A stretch of 64,000 bases of DNA, taken from assembly GCA_960531495.1 (NCBI GenBank), contig OY482866.1, positions 11,555,189-11,619,188 of the forward strand, read 5' to 3'. Each line of letters begins with the position of its first letter. Positions within the stretch are counted from its first letter, which is position 1. The notes beneath the pieces were generated by a model. It made no database searches. It had not been told where the DNA came from and saw only the letters and a list, made by a program, of their open reading frames with translations. Source of the stretch: Zeus faber. Lineage: Eukaryota; Chordata; Actinopteri; Zeiformes; Zeidae. The position numbers and the translations under genes were made by a program. Below, in pieces: positions 1-13,400 of the stretch.

Positions 1-870
1 ATAGCAATGGACAAACCAGCTACAGCTAGGGGTGGGGGCCCAGGGCCACAGGAAAGGCTGGCGTATACAGAGACATACCCCCCCCCACACACACACACAC
101 ACGCACACATAATAATTGAGAAATAATTGTGAAATAATTGAGAGAAAGAGAGGGAGGATTGGAAAAAAAAATACATAGATTAAAATGTATTATTAAATCG
201 GATTTAATATTAAAAATACAGTAAACAATACACGACACAGTAAACTGCGAGAACTTGTGTGGAGTGCGCCCTCCAGTGTCATCTTAGAGTACCGCACCCG
301 CTTGTTAGCTGGTGGTGCGCCCCCTAGGATCTACTTTAGTCATCGCTTATCGGTTTCGTATAATAAATCCGCATTAACAGACGGCTCCTTGAAGCAAGAT
401 AAGAGCATTGCCATTTGAAGAATAGTTGTTAAAAAACAACAACAACAACAACAAAAAGAAACAACCGACAACTGAGACACGTGTTAGCGAGGCGGTGGAT
501 ATTGAGTTGGCCAAAAGTACATTGTTTACCTGTCTCGTTTGTCTTCCAAAACACGTTTTACTTGTCATTTTAATTGGATTGTTACCGGGTTTTTTTCGGT
601 TGGGTTTTGACCCACGGTATTCTGTATATTACATTTCATTATTATGTTTTACAGACAGAAAAAAAAATAATAAAATAATATAAATTGCAATGGGGCAAAG
701 GCAAACAAACAGAAGAAAATGGTCAAAATAAGATCAAATAAACATAAAACAGTTGCTTTCATACGATCAGGAAAGTAGTGATCAACAACTATTAAACATT
801 AAATCATTGAGAAAGAAACGTGTACACGTCGTGATCCGAATGAGAAAAAAACAAGCATATCTTCGATAGG
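1..870. other. AT-rich non-coding stretch upstream of the CpG island
   Basis: No gene is recognisable. The stretch holds a C run followed by a short AC dinucleotide tract near 79-106, a CAA-type A-rich tract near 431-465 and general AT-rich sequence. The short open frames here are low-complexity and match no family I know. Confidence 0.5.
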
Positions 871-875
871 ACTAT

Positions 876-934
876 AGGTAAATACTCAGTAAAATATTAA
901 CATAATATGTTAATATTTTACTGAGTATGTACCT
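876..934. repeat. Near-perfect inverted repeat (hairpin)
   Basis: Bases 882-903 and 907-928 are exact reverse complements (22 bases each) around a 3-base spacer. After one mismatched pair (881/929) the pairing continues for five more bases (876-880 with 930-934). The sequence is AT-rich and lies immediately upstream of the CpG-rich block. It may be a relic of a short inverted-repeat element or a cruciform-forming site; no flanking duplication is obvious. Confidence 0.85.
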
Positions 935-949
935 ACTATTATTACAGAG

Positions 950-2870
950 AAGGGGGGGGGGGCGAGGGAGCGCCTTCTGTTTACATGGGTGAATGGGCGG
1001 GCGGGGCTTGTTAAAGCGCCAAGCCAATAGCCTCGCTGGAAACGTCGAGCGACGCGCGCCACCGCCAATCGGCTGCCAGCGCACGGCCGCACAAACGGGC
1101 CCGCGTGACGGCTGTTTGTTTTCCGCCCCCTCCCTCCCTCCCTCCCTCCCTCCCTCCCCCGCCTCCCTCCCCCGCTGGGCTCGTGGATTCCCCGGTGATG
1201 TGTCGCCTGTAGCGGACGGAGGCGCACGTTGGACCGAGCGCAGAGGAGAACACGCGTCGTTCGGACCCCCCCCCCCCGGTCTGTCTGTCTGTCTGTCTGT
1301 GTGCGTGTGTGTGACGGGACGGAGCGGCTTCCCCAACAGCTGGCGCGCGGGACTCGGTGGCGGACACCCCCCCCCCCACACACACACCTCCCTCCTCCTC
1401 CTCCTCCTCCTCCCGTTTGCGGTTGAACTTGCGTGGCGGAGCGTGTCGCTGTCGGTGAGTAACGGGCTCCGCGGGACACGCCGCTTCGCTCTTGATCCCG
1501 CCGCCGCCGGGTTGTTTGCGGGCGTGCGGGGTGATACACGTCGAAGGGGCAACCTCGTGCTTTTCCACTTCTCGGCGCGGGCCGTGGGAGGAAACACCGC
1601 CGGTCTCCCGTGGCTGCCGCGAATCCGCCGCCCGCCCACGGGTGTCGTTTGTGAATGGTTCGACGCCGCCGTCGTCCCCCTCAGAGCCACGCAAGCGTGT
1701 GTGGCGGCGACGCAAGGCTCGAGAACGATCCGTTCGCCGCGAACGGGAGTGACCCCCCCCTCCCCTCCCCTCCCTCCCCGTAGAAGAGTCGGGTGTTTGG
1801 GGTCACCCCGCTCGACGGGGGCGCGGGGTGAGTGAAAGTGGTTATCGAGGCAAGTCCCACGCACAAACGGCCGGTTTGGTCATAATAACCCGCGGTGAGC
1901 GTGTCTGATTTGCGCGCTCGCGTTCCACCGCCGCGGATACTTGCGACAGAGTAAAACGTACGCGACGGAAGTGAAGCCGTTTTTTTTTTTTTGACCGAGC
2001 GATTCGCCAAGAACCGATCGTGAAAAGGGAATCGAACCGTTCACCGCCGATGTGTGTTTTGAAAGGGACGAGACGGGAGGGGGCGCGCGTCACGGACCAC
2101 GTGACCACGACGCGGCCCAACTCTCCTGAATGCGGCGTTCAAAGTCCGGCGGGGGACGTGGGAACTACGAGTTGTCGTGTCGAGTTGACGTCGGCTCCCA
2201 AGCAAAAGCGAACGAACGCCGCGTACGAAACCAACGCCGTGCTGCCGCCTCCGCGAGTTCTCCCCGCGGACCGTCAGTGGTCCATTTAAAAGCCCCCGTG
2301 TGCTTTGGTGCAGCGCAGAAGGCTGTGACGGATGGCGACACGGGCGTCGTTGCGAGCGGCGTCGACGCCCGCCGCCCGGCACTCCCAATTAGGCTGCGAG
2401 ACGAGTTCACTCGGGGTCGAACGCCGCAATCGCCGGTCGTCGGAGGCCGCGATTCCCAACATAACGTGAACGCAGCATCGGGTTAGCAAGGTGGCTAACG
2501 AGATTTAGCTAACGAGAACTACGTAGCGTCGGAGACGGAGAGAGAGCCGCGTTGGAAGAGCCGCCGACAGCACGCTGATTCGCAGGCGAAACAAGTCCCC
2601 AGCGCGTCGCATTTTGAACCCGCACCGAAGACACGATGCCAGGTAACGTCGAATGGGAACTCGGTCAGGCGCACCCGTCGGCGCCTCCGTGTTGTCGGCG
2701 AATCGGTCGTACCACCTCGGTAATCATCTGCCATGCTGTAGCAGCGGGCTAGGCTAGCGGGTGGCTGCTAGCGCGGGGCAGGCTAGCGGCTAGCTGCTAG
2801 CGCGGGGCAGGCTAGCGGGTAGCTGCTAGCGCGGGGCAGGTTCGGAAGTTCCGTGCTTTGTTATAGCCCC
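950..2870. promoter_or_regulatory. CpG-rich island, probable promoter and 5' exon region of paip2b
   Basis: This block of about 1.9 kb has a high density of CpG and GC, in sharp contrast to the AT-rich flanks. It contains GGAGG/CCTCC tracts, homopurine and homopyrimidine runs, and several donor-like sites: GTGAGT near 1455, CAG-GTAACG near 2644, and GTGAGT just downstream near 2991. The next coding exon downstream on the plus strand is the first paip2b coding exon at 10433. That exon starts with 11 untranslated bases after a splice acceptor, so at least one upstream non-coding exon must exist and this island is its best location. Long open frames on both strands here come from GC bias and are not annotated. 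Activity from the minus strand cannot be excluded. Confidence 0.6.
2753..2839. repeat. 29-bp minisatellite, three units
   Basis: Three head-to-tail units of 29 bases occupy 2753-2781, 2782-2810 and 2811-2839. Each begins GCTAGCGG and ends GCGCGGGGCAG, and they differ at only a few positions. The GCTAGC palindrome recurs within each unit. The array sits at the 3' edge of the CpG island. Confidence 0.9.
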
Positions 2871-5800
2871 GCACGGTGCGGAGGAATGGTCGATTTTTTG
2901 TTTTGTTTGTTTGTTTGTTTGGTTTGTTTTTTTTGTAACTCGCTTCAGCGCGCCCTCATATTCGACCGCGCTCGAAGGGCTCTCGCTCGGGTGAGTTTGT
3001 CAGCCCAAACCAACGACTCCTTCGGGTCTTTGTTGCGGGGTGTAGTTTTTTTTTTTTCTTTTTGTTGTTGTTGTGTCGAGGCCGCAGTGCGTTCTTCGGC
3101 TATTTGGAGACACGGGGAGAGCGGCAGCCTGACAATCCGTTTAGCAGCTTTAAGACAGGCCTGCAGTGCGTGGCCTGCAGCTCACCAACGCACTACACAC
3201 ACACACACACAGCTGGTAGACGTTACATAACTCACTGTTATGTACACACACACACAGAGCGACGTTTTACATTAAGCATTTTCATTAACATCTCCGTTAA
3301 CTTGTACCCGTTTTTTGTTTTTTTTTTCTCCCAGACCAGGTTTTTTTTTTCCGCTAAATCGAGTCGTTCAACCCCCTGTAGCGGCACGGGCTCCCCTTTT
3401 CTTTCTTTCTTTCTTTGATTGTATTGACTCTTGTCGTCGTTTAGAATCCAAACAAAAGTGTGAACTCCGCTCGGACAGTAGAAGGTGAGATGGAGCTGGA
3501 GTCCAAGTATGAGTCCTGACAACCTGTCTGCGGGCTTGACAACCCCCCCCGCCCCCACAAGGTTGTATTTTTAAATGTCCACAGAGCAGGGCAGAGTTAT
3601 GAAGAAACTTGCGAAATGTGCTTTTTGTTTTTGTCTGTTCATCGACGCTTGTGATAAAAAAAATGTCCACACTCCCGCTCTGGCTAAAATGTGGCGTCTC
3701 CAGAGAATTCCTCCCGATCTCCTGAAAATGAAGTACTGAAGACTTTGAAGTTAATTTCTACTTCAGACTTTCAATTCCCACCGGGTCCACTGCATTCGTC
3801 TTTATGTTTGTTTTACATTGCTTGTTAGATTTATGCCTAAAGCGACAGTATTCTGAGTGGATTTGTCGTCCTTTCGGTGGAGTTGTGTATGTGAGTTTCA
3901 TTACAGCTTCCAGCCAATAGCAAATGCGATCGCAAGTTAAAGACAAATTAAAACCGATTGAACGTATTGAGTTGTGGCTCTGAAAAATGTCATGCCGGAG
4001 GTGGGGTCAGAATGAAGCTGTCAAGTAGGCGTATAAGAAATTGATTCTGCGGAGAAGGCGAAATGGGCGGTCTTCAATTGAGATTGTTTTGTAATAAACA
4101 CACTTGGCGACAGCTGGTAAACTGGCCTGCTTCACACCCGAAAGCGCAAGATATTCTCAACTTCTGCCGCCGCGCCGGGAACGTCTGAGATTTAAATTAT
4201 ATCCATCAATTGTGTTTAAATTGGATGTCTTTGCCATTGAGCCCTGGGCCAGGGAAGAGGTTTCACCTGATGCCGTCACAGCATATATATATATTTTTTC
4301 CCCATGATTATTGTCCCGGGTTGCTTGCCAAAACGCAGAGGAGGCTACGTGGCGCTAGCGCACGCCAACTAGAAAATACGCATGGATCAGCACATGCAAT
4401 ATTCAACGCGGCACATCGCATGTGAACCTGCAGGTGTCCTCCCTCCCCTTCCCTGTTTTCTCACCCTTGCCCGCTGGCTCATCCTACCTCGTCCATGCGG
4501 AACTCACGTTTCCCACGGACCTCAGCAACGACTGTGAAATGGTACGTTAGTGTGTGTCGACGCCCTCCCCTCTCCCTCCCATGTGGATCTCTACTCCTTC
4601 AAATTTGGGGACGTAAAGTTCCAAGCGTTTGTCATAACTTGGCGGTGGATTTTGGTGCTGAAAACGTGTTTTTTATTAGCGCAGGTTATTCCCAAACATT
4701 TGCAGTAAAACTGATTACATTTTTACTGTGGCCTATTAACCGGTCTACAAACGCCAGTTGGCATTGCCAGCTTCCAATCTCCTGCCCTGGTTCTGGATCG
4801 TTGTATTCTCTCCCAAAACCCCTTAACGTGTCACTTCTCCTGCTACGCGTCTGCTGGCTGTTACACTGGCGTCTCATTATTGAGGCTTGCTTAGCTGTAC
4901 ATTGCTGAGAATCTCTCACACCCTCATAGTCCTCCAATCCTGACAGACACGGCCTCCTTTGGTCTCGGTGAACTACATAGATAATGCATGTTGACGTCTG
5001 TTCTTCTGGAAAGTATATCAGTGTTTTCCCGTTCGGGGAACTATTTTCTGCTTTTCGTAAATAATATCTGCTTTTGCATTTAATTTGTTCCTGGTGTCTG
5101 TTCCACGTGGACAACATACTCTTCCCCACTATCAACAGTTTTTTATTTTGGTCCATTCTCAATTCAAACGGGCAGCCAAACCCCTTTTTTACTTATTTAT
5201 TAATTTATTAAAGAGTGAGATGAGGTCATTGCCGTGTTTTCCCGCTGTCTGGTGCGTTTGAGAAACTCAAGATGACCACGGTTTGAGTCATGCCGGGGTC
5301 CGCCTGGGAAACAGCCTCGTCATAGGGCTAGGTAATGAGTACCTCACTATCGTATACTTTGACTTCTTTGCCCTCAACACTTCCTAAGGTGACTGTTATC
5401 AATGGTACGACATTGAAACACTTGTAAGATGTTAGCCTCAGAAGGAAGCTTGCCCTCTAGTCCACACTCCTGAGTCTCACAGCACCGATCAGTGTTGCAA
5501 CGCAAAACAATATTCAACATTAATCGTTTTCCAACGTGGTGATGTGAAAGTTCAAACGTGGCCTGAAACACATGCCAGACATTGATGCGGTGATGCGTTG
5601 TGCAGGTGTGTATTAGCAGGACCACGCGATTTGAGTTTTGTGTTTTTATGGTATAGAGTGTAAAGTCTGTGGCGTTTTGATATCAGAGGCCGTTACCGAA
5701 ATAACTGATCTCTTCAGGTTCAGCGAGTCTAAAAGAAAAGTTTTACACAGCAAAAATATCTTATTTGTTAAGGAGGAAATATATATGTGTATATATATAA

Positions 5801-7190
5801 TATATTTTTTTTTTCATAAAATTCAAAATAGTGGAAAAACTATTTGTACATCGCACACAAGTCTCCGTTGGGGGGAAAAAAATGGTGCCGGTCAACGTGT
5901 CCTGGGAGATTTCAATGTCCCGGACAAATGGAAGAGATTCCAGTCAGATAATATCTGTTTATATAGCTTAAAAACAACTGATAGGCAGGCTATATAAAAA
6001 ATGAAGGCATGTAGATTTTTATTTCTTATTGAATATTTCAATAAGTCCCGAAAGGAAACACTATTCTATAAATTAATAAAAATACATATTAGGAATGTTC
6101 CGACTTCAAATCAAATAATCAGTTTGTGATCAGTACGTAACAAGTGCAGCTACTTTAACACTTTACTAAAATAAAATTGATAAAACTCAAAACAAATATG
6201 TCAAGTAGGTCTAAATAATTCAGTTTGTGGTGTTGCACGTCTTGTCAACGTATTTTACACAAGGGATACTTACCGTCTGCTTTGGGTCGAACTTAAATAT
6301 CCAAAAGAAACGCCAAACTATTGATATGTGTCCTTGTTGTCAAGGATACATCATCTTTCTGCTGCTCCTCCGAATTCTGGACGCTGCTGCTCCGTGTGTA
6401 CTGTGTTTACAAGCGCAATCTGTCCATGGGGGAGGGGGCGGGGCTTATTTCTATATCGACAAACGTGATTGGTGAGAGATGCAAGGTCAGGCTAAGATCG
6501 TTAACACTGATTAGCTTTCTGTTGCAACTTGCGAACGTGGAAATGAACAGATCTGCGGAATTGTTTTTCCAAATGATAGTCTTTTCTTTCGGGGGAAATA
6601 TATGGTGATAATTATCGTATTATCGCCCAGCACTTATTCAAATTGTGCTTAGAGGGAATTGTTTTCACTGGTCATTATGATTGGAGAGATTTTAAATATG
6701 TCGGCCTTGAGCAGATTTTCTCAGTCAACACCGGAAATTACCGGAGAACGCAAACTACGCGTACTTACTGGCTATGCAACGCTTTGGCCAAAACATTTAT
6801 CTGTGGCGGCCAATTTGTTTGCACTTTCGGAACTCGTTTAGTAACTTTTAACAAAGATACTAAGAATAAGTAAACCTGGTTTGTTGAAATTGGGAAAAAT
6901 GGCTCAGGAGAGTGTCAAAAGTAGTGCTGGCCTCAAATTGTCAACCATAAGTCTTCGTCGACCAAGTTTTTCATTGGTCAGTTGGTCGCAGGAAATGAAC
7001 TCTATTCAGGAGCTGCCTTTTAGCATTAAAACCTATATGGCTGGACCCCGTGAATAAAATGCTAGAGGGCTTTTAATTTGAAGCAAATTTTAACAGAAAA
7101 ATTAGTCTTCTTGTTGGTTGTTCCAACACATTAAGAGGAATATTACAGTTTGATGAGCAGCATTTGCCCTGTGTCTGTCTGTCCCTGGCT
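2871..7190. other. Presumed paip2b 5' intron or upstream sequence, no gene seen
   Basis: I find no convincing exon in this stretch of about 4.3 kb. It contains T-runs (for example near 3047-3060 and 3318-3352), a CA tract near 3195-3215, and AT-rich sequence with no recognisable protein similarity on either strand. If the CpG island holds the paip2b first exon, this is the first part of its large first intron. Confidence 0.45.
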
Positions 7191-7199
7191 TGACCGCAT

Positions 7200-7990
7200 A
7201 AGGACTTGAGGATCCTCACCGAGATTCTGAATTTCTTCAGCTGCCTGAGTAGGTTAAGACGCTGTCTCGCCTCTTACCAGTGTTTGTATGTCTAGTCCAT
7301 GTTAAGTCCTCCATGATGTGGACTACCAGGTACTTGAGCTGCTCACCCTGTCGTCATTTGTCCCATTAATCATCAACAGCGCGTACGTCCCCGATTGTAA
7401 TCCTCTCCTAAAGTCCATGTGACAAATAATCACTTGAACCTGAAACAATCAGCTCCTTAGTTTTGCTGACGTTCAGGAGGAGGCTGCTGTCCTGGCACCT
7501 GACAGGTCAGCCACCTCCTCGCGGTAGGCCTTCTCATCGTCGTCAGTGATCAGGCCCACCACGACTCTTCGTCAGCAAACTTGATGATGGTGTTGGAGCT
7601 GTACTTGGCCAAACAGTCGTGTGTACAGGAAGTACAGCAGGGGGCTAAGGACGCAGCCATGGGGGGGATCCTGTGTTCAGGGTGAGGGTGCTCGATGTGT
7701 GCCTTCCCACCCGGGCCACTTGGGGCCGGGCTGTGAGGAAGTCCAGGATCCAGGCACACAGCGGAGTGTTTAGTCCTTGCTCCAGCAGCTTGACAGCCAG
7801 TCTGGTGGGGACTATGGTGTTGAAAATGGAATTGGTAGTTAATAACAGCAATCTCACATAGCCCCCCTTTCGGCCATCCAAATGCGTGAGCGCGGTGTGC
7901 AGTACCTGGGAGACCGTGTCGTCAGTATTGTCTGTTTGGCCGGTATGCAAAAAGCCCGGTCAATGGTGCGGGGGAGGGAGGCACAGATGT
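7200..7990 (-). mobile_element. Degraded LINE reverse-transcriptase fragment (L2/Rex-like)
   Basis: Translated on the minus strand, 7645-7950 gives a stretch with THLDGRKGGYVRLLL, FNTIVPTRL, LNTPLCAWILDFLTARPQ and LTLNTGSP. These are standard blocks of the reverse-transcriptase palm and fingers in fish L2-type LINEs. The frame then shifts: 7550-7640 encodes the YSSNTIIKFADE part, next to the catalytic core. Stops and frame changes make it a dead fragment. A piece of the short dispersed repeat (a TGTGACAAATAATCACTTGAA-like tail near 7420-7440) sits within it. Confidence 0.8.
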
Positions 7991-7999
7991 AGTCCTGTC

Positions 8000-8782
8000 T
8001 CTGCAGTGCACGTATTTAAAAAAAAAAAAAAAAAACTGTAAAAAAATAAATAAAAATTCTGAATGAAAAATAATTATAAAGAAATTGATAATAATAAACG
8101 CCGCCATATTAAAGTCTGGCTGAAAATAGTCTTCCCGTTACAGAAGTGCAGGGGTAATTTTTTTACAAGTAGAGTATTTACACAAAACATACAGTTTCTA
8201 CAAAATTAAGTCCTAAAGCAACAGGGGAAACGTTTCCTGACAGTGGGGGAACGTATGTTTTTTTTCTTCAAAAAATTATTTATTTATTTATTTATTTTTT
8301 GAATGGTTCAGTCCCTTAACTCAGTTGTTTAAAAATAAATTAATTAATTAAAAATAGTTTCATACATGTAGGTGCCCACCCGTGCGGTGCACCGCTGTCT
8401 GGAGGAGCAATGGAAAGCAAAGCGGAGACAGTGTGACATGGCTCTGGGCAGTGGGGACTCATGCGGAGACACGTGCATGGGAGTGGTGCCCTTTTAATGT
8501 GTTTTTTTTTTTTTTTTTTTTAAACCATGAATGGGCATCGAGGTAGCGAATTTCCACGATTGGAACGCACACACGATGTAGTGCTTGTCTGCAGGAGAAA
8601 ATTCAAGTCCAATTCTGAGTTGGATGCCGATTTTCTCAATCCCCAAATTTCGGCCCAATTAATTGGTCGACCACTACTTGACACCCTAATAATCAGGGCT
8701 CCAAACTAACTTTTTTTCACCACTGTCCCCGAACCGTCCCTAAGTGAATGAATGTTAACTGTCCCAAAATCAAAATGTTCTT
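8000..8782. other. Low-complexity AT-rich stretch
   Basis: The stretch contains an A run near 8017-8035, a TTTA tandem near 8276-8299, TTAATTAA-type sequence near 8337-8352 and a T run near 8502-8521. No coding sequence is recognisable. Confidence 0.5.
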
Positions 8783-8908
8783 TTGAACTGACTGTTCACT
8801 TGCTGCCTGATATATCCCACCCATTGACAGGTGCCATTGAAACGTGATGATCAATGTTATTCACTTCACCAGTCAGTGGTTTTAATGTTGTGGCTGATCG
8901 GTGTATAG
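8783..8908. mobile_element. Terminal fragment of a Tc1/mariner-like transposon
   Basis: The segment matches, with scattered changes, the right end of the transposon piece at 40890-41010. Both contain CACTTGCTGCCTGATATATC and end in CAGTGGTTTTAATGTTNTGGCTG, a terminal inverted repeat common in fish mariner-like elements. No transposase remains. Confidence 0.7.
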
Positions 8909-10421
8909 GTGTTGGTGGCATAATAGAAACACAATTAGCATGTTGAGAAAATAGATAATTCTATTTATTTTGCTCCATTTAAAATGTGTTTACAATAAAA
9001 TTTTAGATCTTTATTAAAATAATAATACAACTTGACAATGAGGCCCCCTTTCAATGAGGACAATGAGGAGAGGAATAGAGATTTTATTCTTTTTTTCTCA
9101 ATTAAAAAAAAACAACCAATTCCATGTGACTGTTTCAGTTAAACTAGGGGGCTAATGAGGTAGCATTGGTTTTGACATGGGTTTCCTATTGTTCCCCATT
9201 GGCTGGACAGCTAGAACGCCTAGCAGTGGAGCCGGAGAACCAGTTACGGAGCAAGAAAACAACTACCGCGCCACAAACACACACTTTGCTACGACAGCCC
9301 CGCATGTAGCCCTCCGACGCGGGGACAGCGGAGAAACACTGCACTGTGACTGAGAGGAGGTTGGGCTTTGTGGGTGCAGGAGCAGAGTGCGTGTGTGCGT
9401 CAACTCGCTGTCAGAGTAGAGAAAGCAAGGCAAGCGGCTGCTACCGGATAACAAATGGATATTCGGCATAGTTGTTAGTGTTAAAACTCACGTAAAAAAT
9501 GGTGTTAAAAAATCCCGCCAGGGTCAAACCGTTAATGTTAGGTTTAGTAACTATTGTGCATCATCTCCGGGGGCGTTGCAAAGACATTTCACTGCATATG
9601 TAAAGTATGTATGTGACAAATAAACCTCTTGAATCCAAAAAGTTTTTTTTTTTGTTTTTTTTGTTTTTTTTGGCCCGGCGGGCGGATACATACAAAAATC
9701 CCTTTCATTCCGGAGACGGCTCTAACACATTTTCTATCCTCTCCACTAGTCTCGAGCCCTCGTAATAATAAAACGTAGAATAACAATAAGTTATTATAAG
9801 AATATGTGTTTGCGCCTTTGGTTCTGCACCCTAATTAGCAAAATAAGACAGTGAGCCCTCGTGTTTTAGTTTTTAAGGAAGTCTGGATTTAATCTTACAC
9901 TGTTCTGTCACATACTTTTCCACTGCTCTGTTTTGCATTTAAGGCTTAGTCTTCTTGCTGTGTAGTATCCTGGAACCCATTGAAATGAACAAATAGTCCC
10001 CTCTGTAATATTTCCTCCTCCTCCCTGCTGCTACACGGATATTTGACTCTTTCTGCTTGTCCTATTCTTTCCATTTCACTCTGCTCGCCCAGGCTAAATA
10101 GGCCAGCCACATGAGGAAGTTGTCGCAGCGCCGTGCTCTGATTTATTAGCCCAAGCAAATTGTTTTTCCTGCTGGGTGTTAATTTGTACCGCTACTGTGA
10201 CACTCCAAAGTATCTCCTGGTGTCCATCTGGACCAACGAGACTTTTGAGAGTAAAAATTTGAGATTTTCAGGTTAATACTTTTGACCACAGACCTACCAC
10301 AACCCCTATGTCACATTCAATTTACGGCTGTTTACCGGCTTATAACAAGTTACAATCGACTAACTTTTTAAGGATAGGTTCAGAGAAAGTTGTATCTAAA
10401 CTCTTTTCCCTCTGCCCACAG
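8909..10421. other. Intronic sequence before the first paip2b coding exon
   Basis: No exon is recognised apart from the one that follows. The piece at 9571-9632 is a truncated copy of the short dispersed repeat: it has the CATTTCACTGCATAT and TATGTGACAAATAA blocks. T-rich runs lie at about 9642-9670. Confidence 0.45.
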
Positions 10422-10432
10422 AGCCAGCTGAA

Positions 10433-13400
10433 ATGAGCGGTCCGGAGGTGGCCAAGACACCAGGAGGCGGAGCTCCTGGCAAGGAGGGGAAGGAGCCCAT
10501 CGCCAACGGGCACTCGGGAGAGGCCGGTGACGCCAACCCATTCGCCGAGTACATGTGGATGGAGAACGAGGAGGAGTACAACAGACAGGTGTGTGTTGTA
10601 GGTGATAGGGAGCGAGCTGGACGAGTCAAACAACATCCACAACCAGACTATCGGTTTCACTCAAGAAATCTGTCAAAATTCTTCAATCATTCCAATTCCC
10701 AAAGTAGTGTGTAAAGAATATGAAATCTAACTTTGTAACCCAAATCATCAGTCTGTTTATTTCGCCCAGAATGTTTTCACATATGAAGATTTGTCATGGC
10801 AATAATTTGTGCATTTCTGAACGTTTGCATCAAAATACAAAATTAGTAGCAATTTAACAAAAGCCCAAAATAATCGCGGTTATCAGTATTATCGCGGTGT
10901 TGTAAAAGTGTGCTGAAGATTTTCAAAAAGTACTGATACGCCACTAATTTCACTAGGTTATATATTGAAAACTACAAGGAAAATTTGCAACACTATGCAC
11001 TTTTTGTTTGCATTAACATTAAAATAACACAGCCATTAGCCAGTAACTTATGTAAACATATGAAAACCATATCAAATGTGCATTAAAATTAAAGATGTCT
11101 TCGCTAAAAGAATCGGAAAACACGGTAACCGCAGTACCTAGAGACATGGTTGAAGTCTCGTTGGAACCGGTATGTTTCAGACGTCTTGTCGTTCAAGTTT
11201 GATCAATATCAATGTACATTTGGAGCAGGAGCTAGTGGGGAAAAATTGTTTCGATTTTACCGGAAGTAGAAGAAAATTGGTGCGATTTTATTAGTTTCAT
11301 CCCAAGTCACATAAGCCCAAGCTTCGTCTCTTGGAAGTCATTAACATCCAGCGCCCTGTGGACTGCATACTCAACCCGTGGCTCACAAGCCACACATTCC
11401 TCTCTTATGACTAGTTGTGGCTCTTTAAAGTGTTATTTAAAATTAAATCAAAAAAGTTCTTAAAGTGTATTTCAATAAATTGTCAGACAGCATTCAAAAC
11501 GGCATTTACCATGAGACACATCAACCTATGACGGCTTAGAGGCAGAGCGCATCTATAGAGATCTGTTTCCTGGTAGTGATCAATGGCTGATCACCTGGTT
11601 TCCACTGACAAATTATTCATTATTCGTATTAATTACATCGCTACTGTATATAAGTAATAACCTGGAGCGGCAACTTATCACCGGACCAACCATGCTACAA
11701 GAGACCCCCGTGTCCGACCCGTCCATCAGCTTCCAGGCTACAAGCACCACAACAGACTCCATGCAATTAATAAACGGAGAACAACTTTTCTATGAATTCA
11801 TGGGTTTTATTTCAGCCATTTGATTGAATTGAACTGCGATATTCCAGAGAACCAGCATCTACAACTGCTGCGCAAAAAAACAGACACGCGCAGTAGAGTC
11901 GACTCGCTCTGGTGGCTTTCTCTATGTAACTTCCGGTTCGTCGTCTACCGTAATCCTTGTGAATGCAACGCAACCTATTCCAGCGCTGTTTGCACTGTGC
12001 AAGACCGTGGGAAAACAATCTTTGCAAGAAGTTGGTAATCAAAATATGGTAATGTGGATTACCACATTCATCATCATAATAATGAATTGCAATTATTGCA
12101 TACATTGTGCTTTTCATTCCTGAATAAGATATTACTCGTAGCCTTATTTTATAATGCATGATGGTTTGATGGAGGAAGGGGACACTTCAGAAATTTGGCT
12201 CTTGCGAAAATACTTTCTGTTAGTGTTGTTCCTGAGCTGGGCAAGGTTGAGTACCACTGGCGTTGACGGACAACTCGAGCCGATGCGTTTGAAGAGAATT
12301 CGGAGAACTGTAGCTTGTGCTGCATTTCACAAAAAAACCCCAAAACTATCAAACTCTAAGTCACAGATGGCGTTTTCGGAAGGTTCTAAGAACCTTTGGA
12401 ACAGTCCTTTTCTTTTGTCCGCACCCCTTGATCCAGGCCCGATCGTACTTGTTTAAACACCCTTCTTGAGAGATATCAGTGGTGATTGGTCGACTACACG
12501 AGCCAATGAAGCACCGGTAATCAACATACTTAAAAACATGTCTAAAATGTTAACAATGACCAACAAAAATAAGATGCCGGGTACATTTAAAGTAAATGTC
12601 TCTATTTATCCACACATTTGTTTCCAAAACTTTAAATTTACGTTAAAAAAAAGAAAAACGGCGGCGCTCAATCACGACAGGTTTTCCTCAGTGTGATGGA
12701 ACCTCGAAAACCGGTAATATGTCTAACATTACTAAACAGGACCCAATGTATTACTGCTGGCAGCTATTTATTATTATTCGCATTTATGCACACACTCTCA
12801 CACTCTTTATTCTGTGTTGCATTTGAGTATATGCAATGACCCCATGCAAAATTTAGATAAATACAAATGAGTCTAAAGGTAGTGATTGCAAAAAACAAAT
12901 CCAAGTCTTGTATGTGAGTTTGTTTCACCTGTTAGAACACTTTCCCAACCAATTTGACGATTGTCTGATTTTAAATAAAGACAATATATTGGTTGGTTGA
13001 CTAAGCTACGTCACGGGCCATCATGTGCAATGGGCGAATAGTCTGGAGACACACACCGCATACAGCAGCAGAACATGTCGTGTTGTTACAAAAGTAGGTC
13101 ACACTGGAGGCTTGAGTTGACATTATTGACATCCATGACTTTTTCCTCTATTCCGCAGTCCCCACATCATGCATGGAGCTGAAACTTAACTTACCCTGCA
13201 TTCGCTATAAATAAGTGGGTGGTGGTGTGTGTTGCCCCCATTGGCAGTGATTTTCTTTCTGAATGTTCTGCAGACAGGGTGACCATCCATCTTCGATCAA
13301 GTTTCCCCTCCGCACTCTTATTAAAAACCAAAATACAACCACACTTCAGACTTAGTCCTTAGAAGGCTGAAAAATTTCCGAAGCGCTGTCACTGCCTTCC

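Noticed and set aside
872-1864. Long open frames on both strands of the CpG island (up to about 330 codons)
   Set aside because: They arise from GC bias and simple repeats, overlap each other in several frames and show no domain or conserved motif.
2753-2839. CRISPR-like array
   Set aside because: The units are contiguous with no spacers, and the genome is eukaryotic.
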